In this document: in pieces, positions 37,301-49,353 of the stretch
How the letters are laid out: each line of letters begins with the position of its first letter
Numbering within the stretch: the first letter of the stretch is position 1
Assembly (NCBI RefSeq): GCF_009870125.1
Contig: NC_046683.1
Location: 43,291,869-43,355,868, forward strand
DNA from: Drosophila pseudoobscura
Taxonomy: Eukaryota; Arthropoda; Insecta; Diptera; Drosophilidae
Reading direction: 5' to 3'
Length of the DNA: 64,000 nucleotides
Position numbers and translations under genes: made by a program
The notes under the pieces: generated by a model
The model's database searches: none
What the model was told of the DNA's origin: nothing
Seen by the model: the letters and a program-made list of their open reading frames with translations, nothing else

Positions 37301-40300
37301 GTAACAAACTGTCGGGTCATATTTGGGCTTATATCTCTGTTCGATTTTTGTCACATTTTTCGGTGAATATAGAGCTACGTAATTGTTATTTAAATAAAAC
37401 AAAATGTTTGTTCAAAATTTGACTTTTTCGTAAATTTTGCAACATTTTGCGAATGAAACGTAAAGCCAGAATGAAACGAAAACGTTTATTACAAGTACAA
37501 TATACCCCTGTACTTTAAAAATATTTGTATTAAATGAATATTGGATGCTTTCACATGTACATTTTTTACAAACATTTGTAAAAAGTGTGTTAGTTGGTTA
37601 TTTTTTGCCGTTCAGTGTTTTATGTGGATTGTGTGAATTACATTTTGTATGGCTTTAGGGGTAGGTAGAAGAAAATGTTGACATTTTTAATAGTTTTCCC
37701 AAATCCCCCCTTCGCACTCTGCACAATTCTGCACTTAAAAAAAAACAACAAAAACGATTTGATCTGAAATTGATCGAATACGTATGGATATTTACGTGTG
37801 AGGTCTGAAGGAATGCATTCACGGCCGACTCCTTGGCCCAGAAATCACGCAAGGTGGCCTTCTCCGGCGGCTCTCGCGCCGGATAAGTCGTCATCTCCGT
37901 TGTGGTCGATTCGGCGTACATCGAATTCGATTACTATTACGAACCCGACCGAGTACGATAACTACACTCACTCACGCACCCGCTTACAGCCAGGTACAGG
38001 TGTTCCGGCTGGCTACTTAGCCCAGTTTGGACTCTATTTTGGGTTTATTTTTGGCACAACACGCCTTGACTCTGATTGAGAGCTTCACTGGGGGAAATAA
38101 ATGAATTTAGAGCACGTGACAATTTTCGGGCTTATTTATGCGCCAAGGTTTCGACTCTTTTTTTGGACGATTTGGTCTTTATTATATTTTGGCTGTAATT
38201 GAAATATTTCGCCTGTAGGCCGTAAACCAAAAAGAATTTATCACAGTTGATATAATTAATTTCACTCTCACAAGAAAAAAACATGTATGAATTTACACTC
38301 TCGTAAATCGTATATAAATCATATGCTCAAGGAAATATTCTCGGAAATTAAATCTTGTGGGCTGCGGATATTTGGCCTTCCTTCAGAGGAGCAGGGAAGT
38401 GCAGAGAAGAGCGGAGAGCCTTCCAGAGTGGAGCTCTCTGTAACCGCATTATCCGCTGCTAAACACCAAACTGTGCCTACAGTGCCGCTGAAAAGTTTCG
38501 TCAAGCGCGCCAAGCCGCAGTCAGCACACAATACGAGTATGACGCAAAATATTGCAGCGCATACATAAACTGAAATAAAAAGGGAGAGGGGGGCATGGGG
38601 ACATGGAGACATGGGGCATGTGGCATAGACAGAGGAGAGTGAATGGTGAACGTCTTGACACATTGGGCCTGTATGTGTGGCATGGTCTAATGGCATTTTC
38701 AAATAGCTTAGCGCAAAAACTTCATACAAAAGTCACTCACACACTCGAACACTCTCCAGAGCCATGTCAGGCCATCAACAACAGCTCCAACAACAACAAA
38801 CCACAACAACAACAACAACAACAATGGCGACGTTTCAATTGCATTTCCGTTTGTACCAGTTTTCATTTCAAAACTCATAAGTTTTAGACGACATCAACGG
38901 CACCGACAACGACAACGACGACGACGACGACGACGTGACCAGCTCACTCTTCTAGTTCTACTTCTCCTTCTACTCGTACCCCTGGCTGGCTGGCTTCCTC
39001 TTCCTCTTCTGCCTTGAGTGGGGGCACGGCACGGCGCGGGGGTACACTCTGCTGCTGCGGTTGACAGCGCGGGACAACTGTTTGCAAATTCTAAAAAGTT
39101 TTCAATATGTTTGAAGACGTGTGCCATTCACAATGGAAGATAAACACTTTTTGGTGGCTTAGTCTGCAGGTGGTGTTTCTTGGGGCAAACGGGAAAAGGA
39201 ATATCCAAAGGACAAGAAGTACACAGAGGCCTAAAAGCTGATCGTAAAAATGTACTACATTCAACTCTCGCTGGGACTCGATCTCTCTCTCTCTCTCTCT
39301 CTCTGGGATCTCTGCTGAATTCTGTCTATTAAATCAGCATCATTCAGCGATATTTTTCTGTTTTTCCCCATTTTTTTTGGTTTTTTTAATTTAAAATTTT
39401 AAAATTGCCAATTTTTATCATGTTTCCCAGAGGCAGGATAACCCAAGTTTCCAGAACAATGCTTACCCTACTATTTTTTTATCAGGTTAACTACAAGCTA
39501 GTTCCCCTGTGCTGCCGGACCCGGCCGGGCTTTCTTCAAGTGAAAGTTGTTGTGTAAGGGAGAAAGAACGGAAGTTTGCCCGCCTCTTCCCGCCGACTTC
39601 CACTTTACACTTGAGCCGCTTGACAACTTTCACCATTAGCGGAACAACGGACAGGCACAGACACAGCGACATCGGCAGAGACAGAGACAGGACAAAGCCA
39701 CCGATGGCATGCACACAATATGGCATACACCAGTCGAATTTGTAGTCAGCGCCATCAATTCAAGTTGAAGACGAAGACATTCCCCTCGGAAGGCCCTCGG
39801 AGGCCTGTGTTTTATTGCCCTGTGCGCTTTGGGGGCGACAGGAATGTCTGCCTGCCTGCCTGCTTTACAGCACCAGCACTCCGGTACAGTACGGAGAATT
39901 GAGTTGTTTTGCATAGTTTAAACCGACTCTCTCCCTGACGTCAGCGTCAGCCAGAGAATTATGAAAATGTGACGAAAGCAGGAGGAGCCATTGCATTCCA
40001 TACCCAGCCAGGCCCAACCAGGCCCAGCCAGACCCAGCCCAACCAGGCCCAAACCAAACAAAAACCCAACCGAACTGAGGTAGCGGTTAAGCGAGGAGGT
40101 GCCTGGCTGTAAATAATTTATTTATTCTCTGCCTCCTTTCGGACAAACAGTTTAGAAGCGCTCCTTGGCTGAGGAAATTTGTTGTCATTTATTACAATTG
40201 CTGCCAGTTGGCGTTGGCCTGCTGCTTTTTTGGCAGCGCCCAGTGCCGTGTAGCCAAACAGAGCCCAAAAAAGAACCTTCAAATTCTAATTACTGTCATT

Positions 40301-43300
40301 TGGCTCTGGTTTAAGTTTTTCTACCAGGCAGCGGCTGGGATTTTGGCAACTCCTGCTCCTGCTCCTGCTCCAGCATAAATTGGCTTCCATGGAGCCAAAA
40401 ACTTCTGAGTCCCCCGATTGCCCGCCGTTTGTTTTCTTTTGATTAAGTTAATATTTTTTAATGTTTGTTTATGGCTGGAAGTAGTAAAATGCAACTAAAA
40501 TTATTATTACTCATTTTAAACAAAACAAAAACTCGTTTCCCTTTTATGGTCCCAGTTGGCAGGCAAAAGGAAGGAACTCTTCAGAAGCAATTTTAGTGCG
40601 GGGAAATGGAAAATTTCTGCTGCTCGCTGATGATTTAAATTGGAAATTCTAATGTCAGTTTCCACTTCCACTACGCGCTGGCGAGGAAAGCAAATAAGTT
40701 CCAACCCTTTTTATGTAGCTCTCAGTCAATAAAGTTTTATAGTTTTCCTACCCGGCACTCAAACAGGCACAAGGGTATCTTGCACTCGAGCGGGCTTATG
40801 TAACAGGCGGAAGGAAGCGTAACGCTGCGGTCTCAAAGGACAGATGAAGCTCCAATTCAGTCAAATTATTGGATATGATAGGGTCAACCGAAACTCAAAC
40901 CGATATTGTATACTTGGCCCTCTTGAGTCGCGGTCATATCTTTATCGAAGCGTCATAGCCTTTCCTATCGACAGCAGTTTAATACTGTCCTTGGCTATTT
41001 GCTGAACCCGTCTCCTTGTTGTTGCAGCGCTCTCTGTTGTTTCTGGTGATGCAATTAAAAACGCTGATATATGTTCTTTTTACAATTCAATAAATTTGCG
41101 CAATGCTTTACTGTTGCCAGTCAACCCAGCCATCCAGCCATCCCGCCATCCCGCCAACCAGCCACCCAGCCAGAACTCCGCCAGCTCCCCGACTGGCTTT
41201 TAATGCAATATTTGTGTACGTGTGCCCGTGGGCCTGTGCTTGAACTTGTATTGTTTTTTTTTCTACCCTTACAGGGTATTTCCCATTTGCTCAGCTGTTT
41301 GTAGCATAAACCGCATGTATTTTTGAACACATATATCCCGATAAGATTAGCAAAGACTCAGCATATATATTCCTACTCTTAGTCGAAATCGGCCTGATCG
41401 GACTACTATATCATAAGCGAGTACATAGGTCAAAGAAAAGTCTCTACAGGAAAAGATCTTAGCTTTTTCAACTTGGACTTTTGACAAGGAACAAAATAAA
41501 ACACAAATCGGGTGATCAAAATTCGCAATACTTGAGCGGATAGATGCTATAGATCGAGCTTCAAGGATATATAAACTTCGGTGAAAGCCACCTTCAGGCT
41601 GGGAAAGCATTTTGACTCCGCCGAGCGGCGAAACGATTCAGAGTCTTGCAAACCAATGACAGTTTAATTAATTGCCGCACTGTAATGCGTTTTAAATTGT
41701 CATGTTTATACAGAAAAATGCTGCGAGGCTCGCCGGTCCTGCTCTGCTGGCGCTCTTTGTGGTGGTTGGGTGACAGGAAAACAGAGCTCCCGGAATGTCC
41801 TTGCAGTGTAATGGGGGGGTGGCTGGCTCCCCCGGTGTAACAATGGGGGCATATTGGCAGCAATAAACCAAAAATAATTATATCTTACTTTTATTCGATA
41901 CAACAATATTTCAGAGATTACAAAGAAAACCGTAAAATTGGTTAACGGAGATGCTCACGTGGAGCAGGAAATTTTCCAGGAAAATCTCGGTATTATCTCA
42001 TTATATATTTATCAAAAGACTTCAAAGTGCACGATATTGATGCAGTATCAGACGTAATCAACAACGTTCAGATTTGTTTCTTTTGATTCCCATTTAAAAA
42101 ATATTAAAAAACTAATTTAAAATTTTCTTTGCATTTAAATAAAATTTTTCAAAGAATTTTTGAAATATTATCAGAAAAAGTATTAAATAGAAATTTCAAA
42201 ATTCAGAAGAATTTAGAGCCAAAAGGTTCATTAATTTATTATTATTTCATTGCCTTGCTCGTGCGCCAACCCCCGGCTCACGCGCTCGCGTTGATACTCG
42301 AAACCTTTTTATAAAATAAAGAGATAATTTGACAACTTTAATGGGGAATTAGCCCATTGTTGGACCAGCCTTTTGCGGTGGACTGGGTTGTTAATATTGT
42401 TTTTCATTTGTGTTTCATTGTTTTCAATAATTGTTATTATAGTTCGGGGATGTTTTTCGAGTTTCAACACCTACATATTTTCATTGGAATTCTCGCATGC
42501 GGTTGTCTCCCACAACACCCATCTGCCATCTACCATCTCCCATCGGCCATCGGCAATGCGGCCATACGGCACCGCTAATGCCATTTCAATGGCCGTACCG
42601 TGGCAACAGCGGCAGGCAAATTTAAATGTCAACCAGCATGAATATCGAGTGAATATTCGTATATAAATTAATGCCATGTGTACGAGATTGCATATGCAGA
42701 AGTGCTGCTGCTGTGTGCGTTAAGCCGTGGTATGCATCTGTTCTGATTTGATAAGACGCTTAAGTGCTTCGGTTGGACTAATTTATTAAAGTGCTTTATT
42801 AATGCCCCTAACGAAATCCTTCCCTCAATTGAGGAGGGGCAATCCTTTGCCTCGCCGCGCTCCGCTCTTGAGGCACACGAACGCCCCTAATTGTGTGCAG
42901 TGCCAGAAGGAAAACAAGAGCACCCGAAGACAATGGTGGTCTGGGTCACATTTTCCGAGCCAGTGCGCCTGCAACACGCCGTATGCGTAATATTAATAGG
43001 CGTCTACGTAAGCAGAATCTCTTGACGCCCTGTTGTTCTTGTCGCAGTTGTGGCTTTTGCCATAATTGCAAAACGCCTTGAGGATACGGACGTGTTCGTG
43101 TTCGAGCCCACAAATATACAGAGACAGACAGATGAACACACATATGATTATTAATATGCTAGCTCAAAACAAAACATCCATGCAGACATTAAAAGGATTT
43201 TTCCAAGATGTTTGCAGAGCCCAGCAGACAACCCCAAAAATATTCTTAATCAAGATCCGAGTCTATATATACAGTCATGGCCATATCTCAAGCTGCTAAG

Positions 43301-46300
43301 ATTTCAATTAGACGCTAAGCATTCCTTTAAGATTACTTTTGGCCTCTTAAAAGCTGCTGTCCTTCCACTGGTACTCCTCATCAAACATCAAAATATTTTC
43401 AAGCCTCCAGCTCTCGTATTTTTAATATATTTCCATGATTTAAAAATAATTTATTTATTTTTATTCGGCTCGGCTGCACTGTAAAATATTCGCTATAGCT
43501 ACGAGGCCTTGAGTTAAGATTAATTTACAAGTTATTAAACACTTTAATGCTTTAGAGAGTGCAGCACTTTAATGCAGTGAATTCGTATTTAAATTTGGTT
43601 TACGAGAAATGCTAAATGGCGTCAAGTTGCAGTATCGGTTTTAAATTACAAGAGCTAGATCAAATAGGTATTGTATACGGTTCAAGGTACAATTGTGAAC
43701 GAGAATGAATAAATCAAATGTATATTTCGAACCATTTTGGGAGCTGAGCTTGACTTCCATTTATCTCGGAGGCCCGACACAAATTGCTCATTGTTTTATA
43801 GCCAGAAAGCCATTTAATTAAAGTAATACAATTTTTCAGAAATCGAATCTATCGACGGCCACAGACCGAACCAATTATTTCGGGGCCTTTTCATACGACC
43901 TGATTGGCAAACAACATTACGGCAAAAAAAAGAAAGAAACAAAAGCAATTCTGGACAACGAATTAAGGATGCGATGAAAGGCGGCAATTAAACGGTAAAA
44001 ATCTCGTGACCATTGCCTCCGCTCCTGGTGCTCCCGGTGCTCGTGATACAGGTCCTGCCGCTGCAGAAGTTACGTGTACCAACTGTCAATTCAATCAGCA
44101 CACTTAATGCAGTGGGAAGGGATCGGGAGGCACAGCGACAACGACAGACAACTCAACTCAACTCAAAAATGTAAATCAAGCATGGCTCTCTGATGACGTA
44201 GTCAGAAAATCATTAAAATCAGCCCACTCACAATGGAGCCGAAAGAGAGGAATACTCGTACACGGGCATATCCCAGCTATGAGTCAGACGCGAAAAAATG
44301 GCCAGTCTCTGTTTATATTTGTGTCGAGCAATTAAAAAATCATTGCAGCAGCAGCAGCAAACAAGAGGAGCTCTCGAGAGTGGGATATGATGGACTATGG
44401 GGCTGGATGGACTTCTGCCTACGTAATCCTATCTTTATGAGGATGGTATCTCATGGATAACTAAGTAGAAGAGCATTTGGGACATCAGGGATTGAGAGCA
44501 ATGCCAAGGTCTCTTCAGATCATTCATATCCACAACAGTTGGATCAGTGGAAATATTCAAATACAATGGGTACAAACTGTTCTCGTAGTTGGGAAGAAGA
44601 CATGCCAGAAACACACATATGCACACACATGCACATGTTACGCATACGCATGGCCTGCACCTTTTATGAAAGTGAACGCTCGAAGGACGATGGGGAGCTG
44701 GATTGAAGGCAGAGGGGCAGGCAACTGAGATTTTGTCGTGGCGTTGTAAGTGAAAAGGATCACGAACACGCAAATGCGCAATTTATGTCGTCAGGTGCAG
44801 TCAACGGAGACAGCTGCCTCTGCCTTCAGCCATTCAGCCCTTCCGCCCTTCCGCCCTTCCGTCCTTCCGCCCGCGCAGAGTCAGCCAACGCCAACGCCAA
44901 CCGGCCAACCGGCCAACCAGCCTCTATCCAGCCGTGGCTCTCCTCCCCCGCCCCTTGCCGGTTCATCCACATTTCACATCCCTGGCGCGTGCAACACGTA
45001 AATGGCAGCGAAATTTATCAAACGCTTTATAGCCCAAAGGCGAGTTCTGAAGTTTTGGCCCGGTTGTGGCGAGGTGTGGATGCCAGGGTGTGCCGTATGG
45101 GTCTGTTGGGTTTAATCTTGTTCACATGTCACTGCAGCTTGTTTGGCCATAAGTTTGCCGCCTCCCCAGCGCGCTGGGCGCCTGCTTTTGCTCAGCCACG
45201 AAGCGGGGAAATAATTGACGTGAAATCTGGTCACTCTCTCCCTCCCTAGGCCCCCTGCCTCTGCCCCTGCCCCTGCACCTGCCTGACCGACCCGCATTTT
45301 ATATGCAGTTAATTACAACGCTGCCGACCTTGCGTGCCTTTGTTCTTCTTGGTCTCGGCTTCTCGGCTTCTTGGTTTTACTTTTCTTGGCATGCCGCTCA
45401 CGTTTGTGCCAAAAATCTTAATTTCTTTACGGGCTGTGGTTCTGACCGACCCAGCCCTGGATGGGAGAGCCAACAGCTCTGCGTGTCCATGTCCGTGTCC
45501 GTGTCCGTTTTCTTGGCCAGCATTTTTTCGGGGTGCAGCGGTGGCCATCATTCATAATTGGCGTGCTGCACCTCTAAGGCGTATTTATGGCACAGTGGCA
45601 TTGTCGGCCAGGTCGGGCCAATTCGGGCCAATTCATAGCAGTTGCAGCTAAATTACATGATATATATCTCAGTCTAAAGGTAAATTGGTCAGTTGCCGCA
45701 TCTAAATGGAATTTTATTTGAGGTCATCAAAGAAATTTACAAATTGCATTGGCCAACATTAAAACAATTCTAGAGAGTGATAGAAGATTGAAGATGATCC
45801 AAAACCCCAAAGAAACATTTACTCCTCCTATATGTTACTTTTTTCATTAGAGTATTTCGTGATTATGACTTTAATGATCTGTTGGAACGTCGAACAATTT
45901 CTTAACAACATTCCATTCCATGTAGGGATCTACTGTAATGTTTTTTGTTTGTTTTTTCGATCGGATTAGCCTTTCTCATACGATGTCTACTCCCTCTACT
46001 ACGCACTCCACTGTTCGGCGACCTTTGCATGGCCAGAAGCTCAAAATTTTTGATTGCAAGCCGCGAGCACGAACCACCTACTCAGTGTGCCACGCTACCA
46101 GTGCAATTATTTGCCGCTGCTTGACAAGGTTAATGCAATTTGCTGCACCCAAAATCATTCAAATTTTGGGCTGGCTCGGCGAGAGTCGTACCGCGTGCCG
46201 GGCCGGGCCGGTCCGGGGCGGGCCGAGCCGGGATTGATGAATAAATTATCATAAATGATTTTGTAAACAGTTTTTAGTGTGGTGTGGTGTGGCTGGGCCG

Positions 46301-47752
46301 CGAAATTAATTTATATTATTAGCTAGCTCTCCAAGCCGTTTCAGGGTGAACTTCTGCGCACTTTTCTCTCTCCGTTTTTGCATACATTTTTAATTTCCCT
46401 AAGTGAAACGCCACAAGTTTCCAAATTGGCCTTTTTCGCGTGAGAGAGCCCGAAGTGGCGGGTGATTTTCTATGCATTTTCCCATTTGATGTGTATATAC
46501 GAGTATACTATGGTACTATGTGCCTGGCTCTGGCTCTGGCTCTAGCTCTGGCTCTGGCGCTCCTGCTCCTGCTCCCCCTATTGTTCTTTGTTGCCTTTTG
46601 TACACTGCTCAAAGCGGGGCTTGGGGAATGCAAGAGCGGGTGAGAGTGCCGCCGGCTCTGCAGGAGGTCGGACGGTCGCCTTCATCATAAGTTTAGATTT
46701 CATATGAGAGCGGAGGCAGCCAGGAGGTGGCATGCTGTGCTTTTGTTTGCCTGCCGCAGGCCAGGCGCGGAATTGCCTTTGCCGGGCGGGTTTTATCCGG
46801 AGTTGCAGCTAAAAACGTGGCCGCACCCGAACCTGCACCCGCACCCAGTGCCGTGGTCGGCACACACAGTCGGAGCTGGAGCCGGAGCCGGAGTCAAAGC
46901 TGGAGGTGCAGCTGGAACTCAAAGGAGGACCTGGCAATGGGGGGATTTTTGCTGGCTGCCGCCTCCTTGTCTTGAGCGCTGGCATTCTTTGACTCCGGCT
47001 CACTCACAGACTGCATTATACGCATAGCTGGCGCTGGCTTTTGACTTTGGTCGTTATCGATTATGACTTGCTTGAATTCACGCTACTTCTTTGTGCCCGT
47101 CGCAGTCCCCGTCCTGGTACTGGTCTCAGTCCCATTCCACTTTGCTCGCGTTTCTCAAACGGAAGGTGGAAACTTTTTCAATAGATGTTCTGGGGACATG
47201 TAGGATGTCGGATGTGGGACGGGCAGACTCTTGATTGCTGTGCCCGCATGCTGTGAGTGATTTGTGCAGATTCCTCCTCTGTCAGCTGCCTCGTGGAGGT
47301 ATTGTGGGGAGGGGGGGAAGTCGAAAAGTATCTCCGGAAAGAGAAGACCGGTTAACAAAAACTTCATCTTCACAGGAATCAGAGTACGGATAGATAAACT
47401 CTGATTTTGATATAAAGGATATCAAGCAAGGATCACTTTTGTGAAAGCTTTCCCGAAAATGATCTGTCATCGGGCTTCCACGGCAAAGGCAGTCCTTCAG
47501 CAGGGGCACTCCCTTGTTTCTCTTAAAATGAGCCGCTCTCTTAGTGCCCAGTCTTTCTCTCTGCCTCTCTCTGTCTCACTCTGCCTCTCTCTCTATCCCT
47601 CTCTTTCTTTCTTTGGCACTCCCACTCTCATTCGAGCGTACAACGTAAGACCTAATTCCTGCGTTGGCGTCGGCTCTAGCTAATTGTTGGTATTGTTACA
47701 TTTTTAGGGCTAAAATCCCCACAATCCAGCCCAACAATGTAAGTGAGAGGCT

Positions 47753-47789
<37 letters not shown>

Positions 47790-49353
47790 CAGTGCACACA
47801 CTCATGGGGCAAGAATGAGCACACAAAAGAAAGGATGGAGAGAAAGCGAAAGTGTTTGCATGCAAAAATGTGGCAACCGCGTGGCTCCTGCCCCTTGGAA
47901 ACTCCCACTCCCACTCCACGGAAGACGGACCAAAACAAAGAAGAAAACTCAAGCGCTGGCTCGGATTTTTAGGCCAAGTGACCGTTACCCTGCCTTACCC
48001 TGAGCGACGATGGGGGGGAGTGAGTGGGTGAGAGCTGACCGCAAAAAAAAGAAGCAGCGAAAAACGCCAAAACTTCGTATATAGTTTTATGTACATACAT
48101 ACATACGTATGTGGCCAGGTATTACACACACACACACACACATACACACAGCGAGTGGGAGCCGTGGCACAGCCATATAAAATTATACCAAAATATTCAA
48201 ATTTATATTGATTTTTGCGCTGACGTGAAAACTTTCACTTAAACTTCAAAATAATGAAAAATGCAAAATGCAGAATATGAGAATGAGAATCTGTCACGGG
48301 ACTCAAGGGGGCGTCGGGACTCACCTTGAACGCCTTGAACGAGGAGACCACATAGAAGGCGCCATCCTCCAGCTCGTCCAGATGATACTTCCGGTCGCCG
48401 TCCATGGAGAAGACATAGCGTGCCCCACGCGGCAGATCCATCTTGGGCGATATCTTGTCCAGAAGGTTGTCCAGCGACGTGACATCGCGCCCGGGTCTGT
48501 AGCGCAGCTCCACCCCCGGGAAGAACGGGTCCCCGTTGCGGTAGAAAACCACGCGCCGGGCCTTCCAGTAGGACAGATTGGAGTAGCGGGAGGCCGCCGC
48601 ACTAGAGATCTCCGGCCGCGACTTGGACCGCACCAGGGGCACAACAGGCGGTTGCTCCGAGTTCTCGCTCATGTTGTCCAGGTAGCTCGGGCTGAGGGCC
48701 CGACTCTGATGGCCGCTCTGGACACCACTCTGGACTCCACCGCCGTGGACTGAGCCGCCGCCGTTCCTTGGCTGCCAGTAGTCCGTGCCGGGTACGTGCC
48801 GATTGCCAACACCAACACCAGGACCACTTCCAGCTGCTGCAGCAGATGCACCGGCGATGTCTGGCTGCAAGTCGCCGGCCGTTAGGTCGTCGTCCTCATC
48901 GTAGGGGGCATTCTGTATCCGGAAGCTGGACGAGATGTTACGCTTGGGGCTCTTCAGGGGGCTGCCGAGGCCGCCGAGGCTGGAGTCGTTCTGCTGGTGA
49001 TTGCCGCCGCCACCGCCGCCGCTGCTGTGGTTGTTGTTAATGTTGCCGTGGCCGCTGTGCTTGTTGCTAATATTATTATTCTGGAGATTATCATCAAAGC
49101 GGGACGTCGTTGTCTGGGTCGGTATCGGTGTTGGCGAAACGTTTCCCTCGAGCTGTGCGTTCGAACTAATTTGTGGCATTGTTTGGCCGCCAAGCACGGA
49201 CTCGTTATTAGCAGCTGCGACGCTGCGGCCATGCCCATGCCCAGCCCCATCTCCGTCCAGGTCCCCGTCCCCGTCCCCACCGTCCACATCCCTTTCCTCA
49301 TCCGCCATGGCAGCGGCTTCGTGGGCCAGGTAATCGTCGTTCTCTTCGTTCAT
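13304..49353 (-). CDS. DCX-EMAP: DCX-EMAP: doublecortin and EMAP-like WD40 fusion protein, 1171 aa
   Basis: Eleven coding exons in transcription order: 49353-48325, 22799-22605, 16239-16123, 15983-15595, 15533-15384, 15320-15149, 15087-14992, 14915-14517, 14449-14032, 13954-13558 and 13457-13304. They sum to 3516 nt and every junction keeps phase. Residues 1-261 are low complexity (Asp/Gly, Asn/His/Gly runs). The first doublecortin domain is about 262-343 (RNGD motif). The second is about 395-470, split over three exons. A Ser/Arg-rich linker follows, then the HELP motif (WVHGYRG near 577) and WD40 repeats to the end. In Drosophila this protein is a microtubule-associated component of mechanosensory cilia and campaniform/chordotonal dendrites. 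The ATG is preceded by GCGAAC; an in-frame TAG lies 57 nt upstream. Introns 1 and 2 are about 25.5 and 6.4 kb, while most of the others are under 110 bp. The 5'UTR and promoter were not located. Confidence 0.92.
16240..22604 (-). other. DCX-EMAP intron 2, about 6.4 kb
   Basis: This intron splits the second doublecortin domain between HSVQ and CRVL. It contains no supported nested gene. It holds a (GTT)9 tract at 16872-16896, CGTACC-type hexamers near 16385-16440, a GACACA array at 20036-20062 and a short GAC run near 20419-20440. Long open frames here follow these arrays and are low-complexity artefacts. Confidence 0.7.
22540..22582. repeat. Hexanucleotide array (CAGACC/CAGAGC)
   Basis: Seven or so CAGACC/CAGAGC units lie just inside intron 2, beginning about 20 bp after the donor of the 22.7-kb exon. 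Units alternate between the two variants. Confidence 0.8.
28829..28897. repeat. Hexanucleotide array (CCTGGT then CTTGGT)
   Basis: A run of TGGTCC units passes into a run of TGGTCT units, with a few interrupted repeats between. It is about 70 bp long and lies in intron 1. The CTGGTC theme recurs at about 29500-29590. Confidence 0.8.
33432..33560. mobile_element. Likely DINE-1/INE-1 subterminal fragment
   Basis: TATACCCTTTCAGAAGGTAT followed by TCTAATTG resembles the imperfect stem near the end of DINE-1/INE-1 elements (TATACCCTTGCAGAGGGTATTATAATTG form). Only a short degraded piece is visible. Confidence 0.5.
37796..37921 (-). CDS. DCX-EMAP: Alternative first coding exon of DCX-EMAP (42 codons)
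   Basis: On the minus strand, ATG at 37921-37919 opens a 42-codon frame ([20 protein letters not shown]... ending QTSH) that stops exactly at a donor CAC|GTAAAT with no leftover base. The next DCX-EMAP exon (22799-22605) also begins in phase 0, so joining them gives about 870 aa with only the second doublecortin domain plus HELP and WD40. Stops TAA, TAG and TAA lie within 20 bp upstream, and no acceptor is visible, so this looks like an initiating exon. It implies a second promoter within intron 1. Composition is coding-like ([16 protein letters not shown]). A nested unrelated gene is the main alternative. Confidence 0.6.
38803..38934. repeat. Trinucleotide arrays (CAA)n and (GAC)n
   Basis: A CAA run at about 38803-38824 and a GAC/ACG run at about 38908-38935 lie in intron 1. 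The open frame across them translates to polyglutamine and is not a gene. Confidence 0.75.
39282..39304. repeat. (CT)n microsatellite
   Basis: An uninterrupted dinucleotide run of about 11 units lies in intron 1. It is of the GAGA-factor type on the minus strand. Confidence 0.85.
41262..41460. mobile_element. Possible degraded DINE-1/INE-1 copy
   Basis: TACCCTTACAGGGTATT starts the stretch, and AGCATATATATTCCTACTCT followed by TAGTCGAAATCGGCCTGATC resembles the core in relaxed form. The match is weaker than at 10642-10800. Confidence 0.4.
46528..46575. repeat. Hexanucleotide array (GGCTCT), then GCTCCT
   Basis: About six GGCTCT units followed by TGCTCC units lie in intron 1. Long open frames through the array are Ala-Leu repeats and are not genes. 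Confidence 0.75.
47755..47783. repeat. (CA)n microsatellite
   Basis: About 14 CA units are followed by CACGCACACC. The array lies about 540 bp from the donor of DCX-EMAP exon 1. Confidence 0.9.

Larger units (their letters stand above)
22800..48324 (-). other. DCX-EMAP intron 1, about 25.5 kb
   Basis: This intron separates the exon ending after the first doublecortin domain from the linker exon at 22.7 kb. Apart from the alternative first exon at 37796-37921 I found no supported coding sequence. It is rich in di- to hexanucleotide arrays and contains at least two Helitron-like scraps. An intron this long could hold enhancers or non-coding transcripts, but the sequence alone does not show them. 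Confidence 0.7.
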
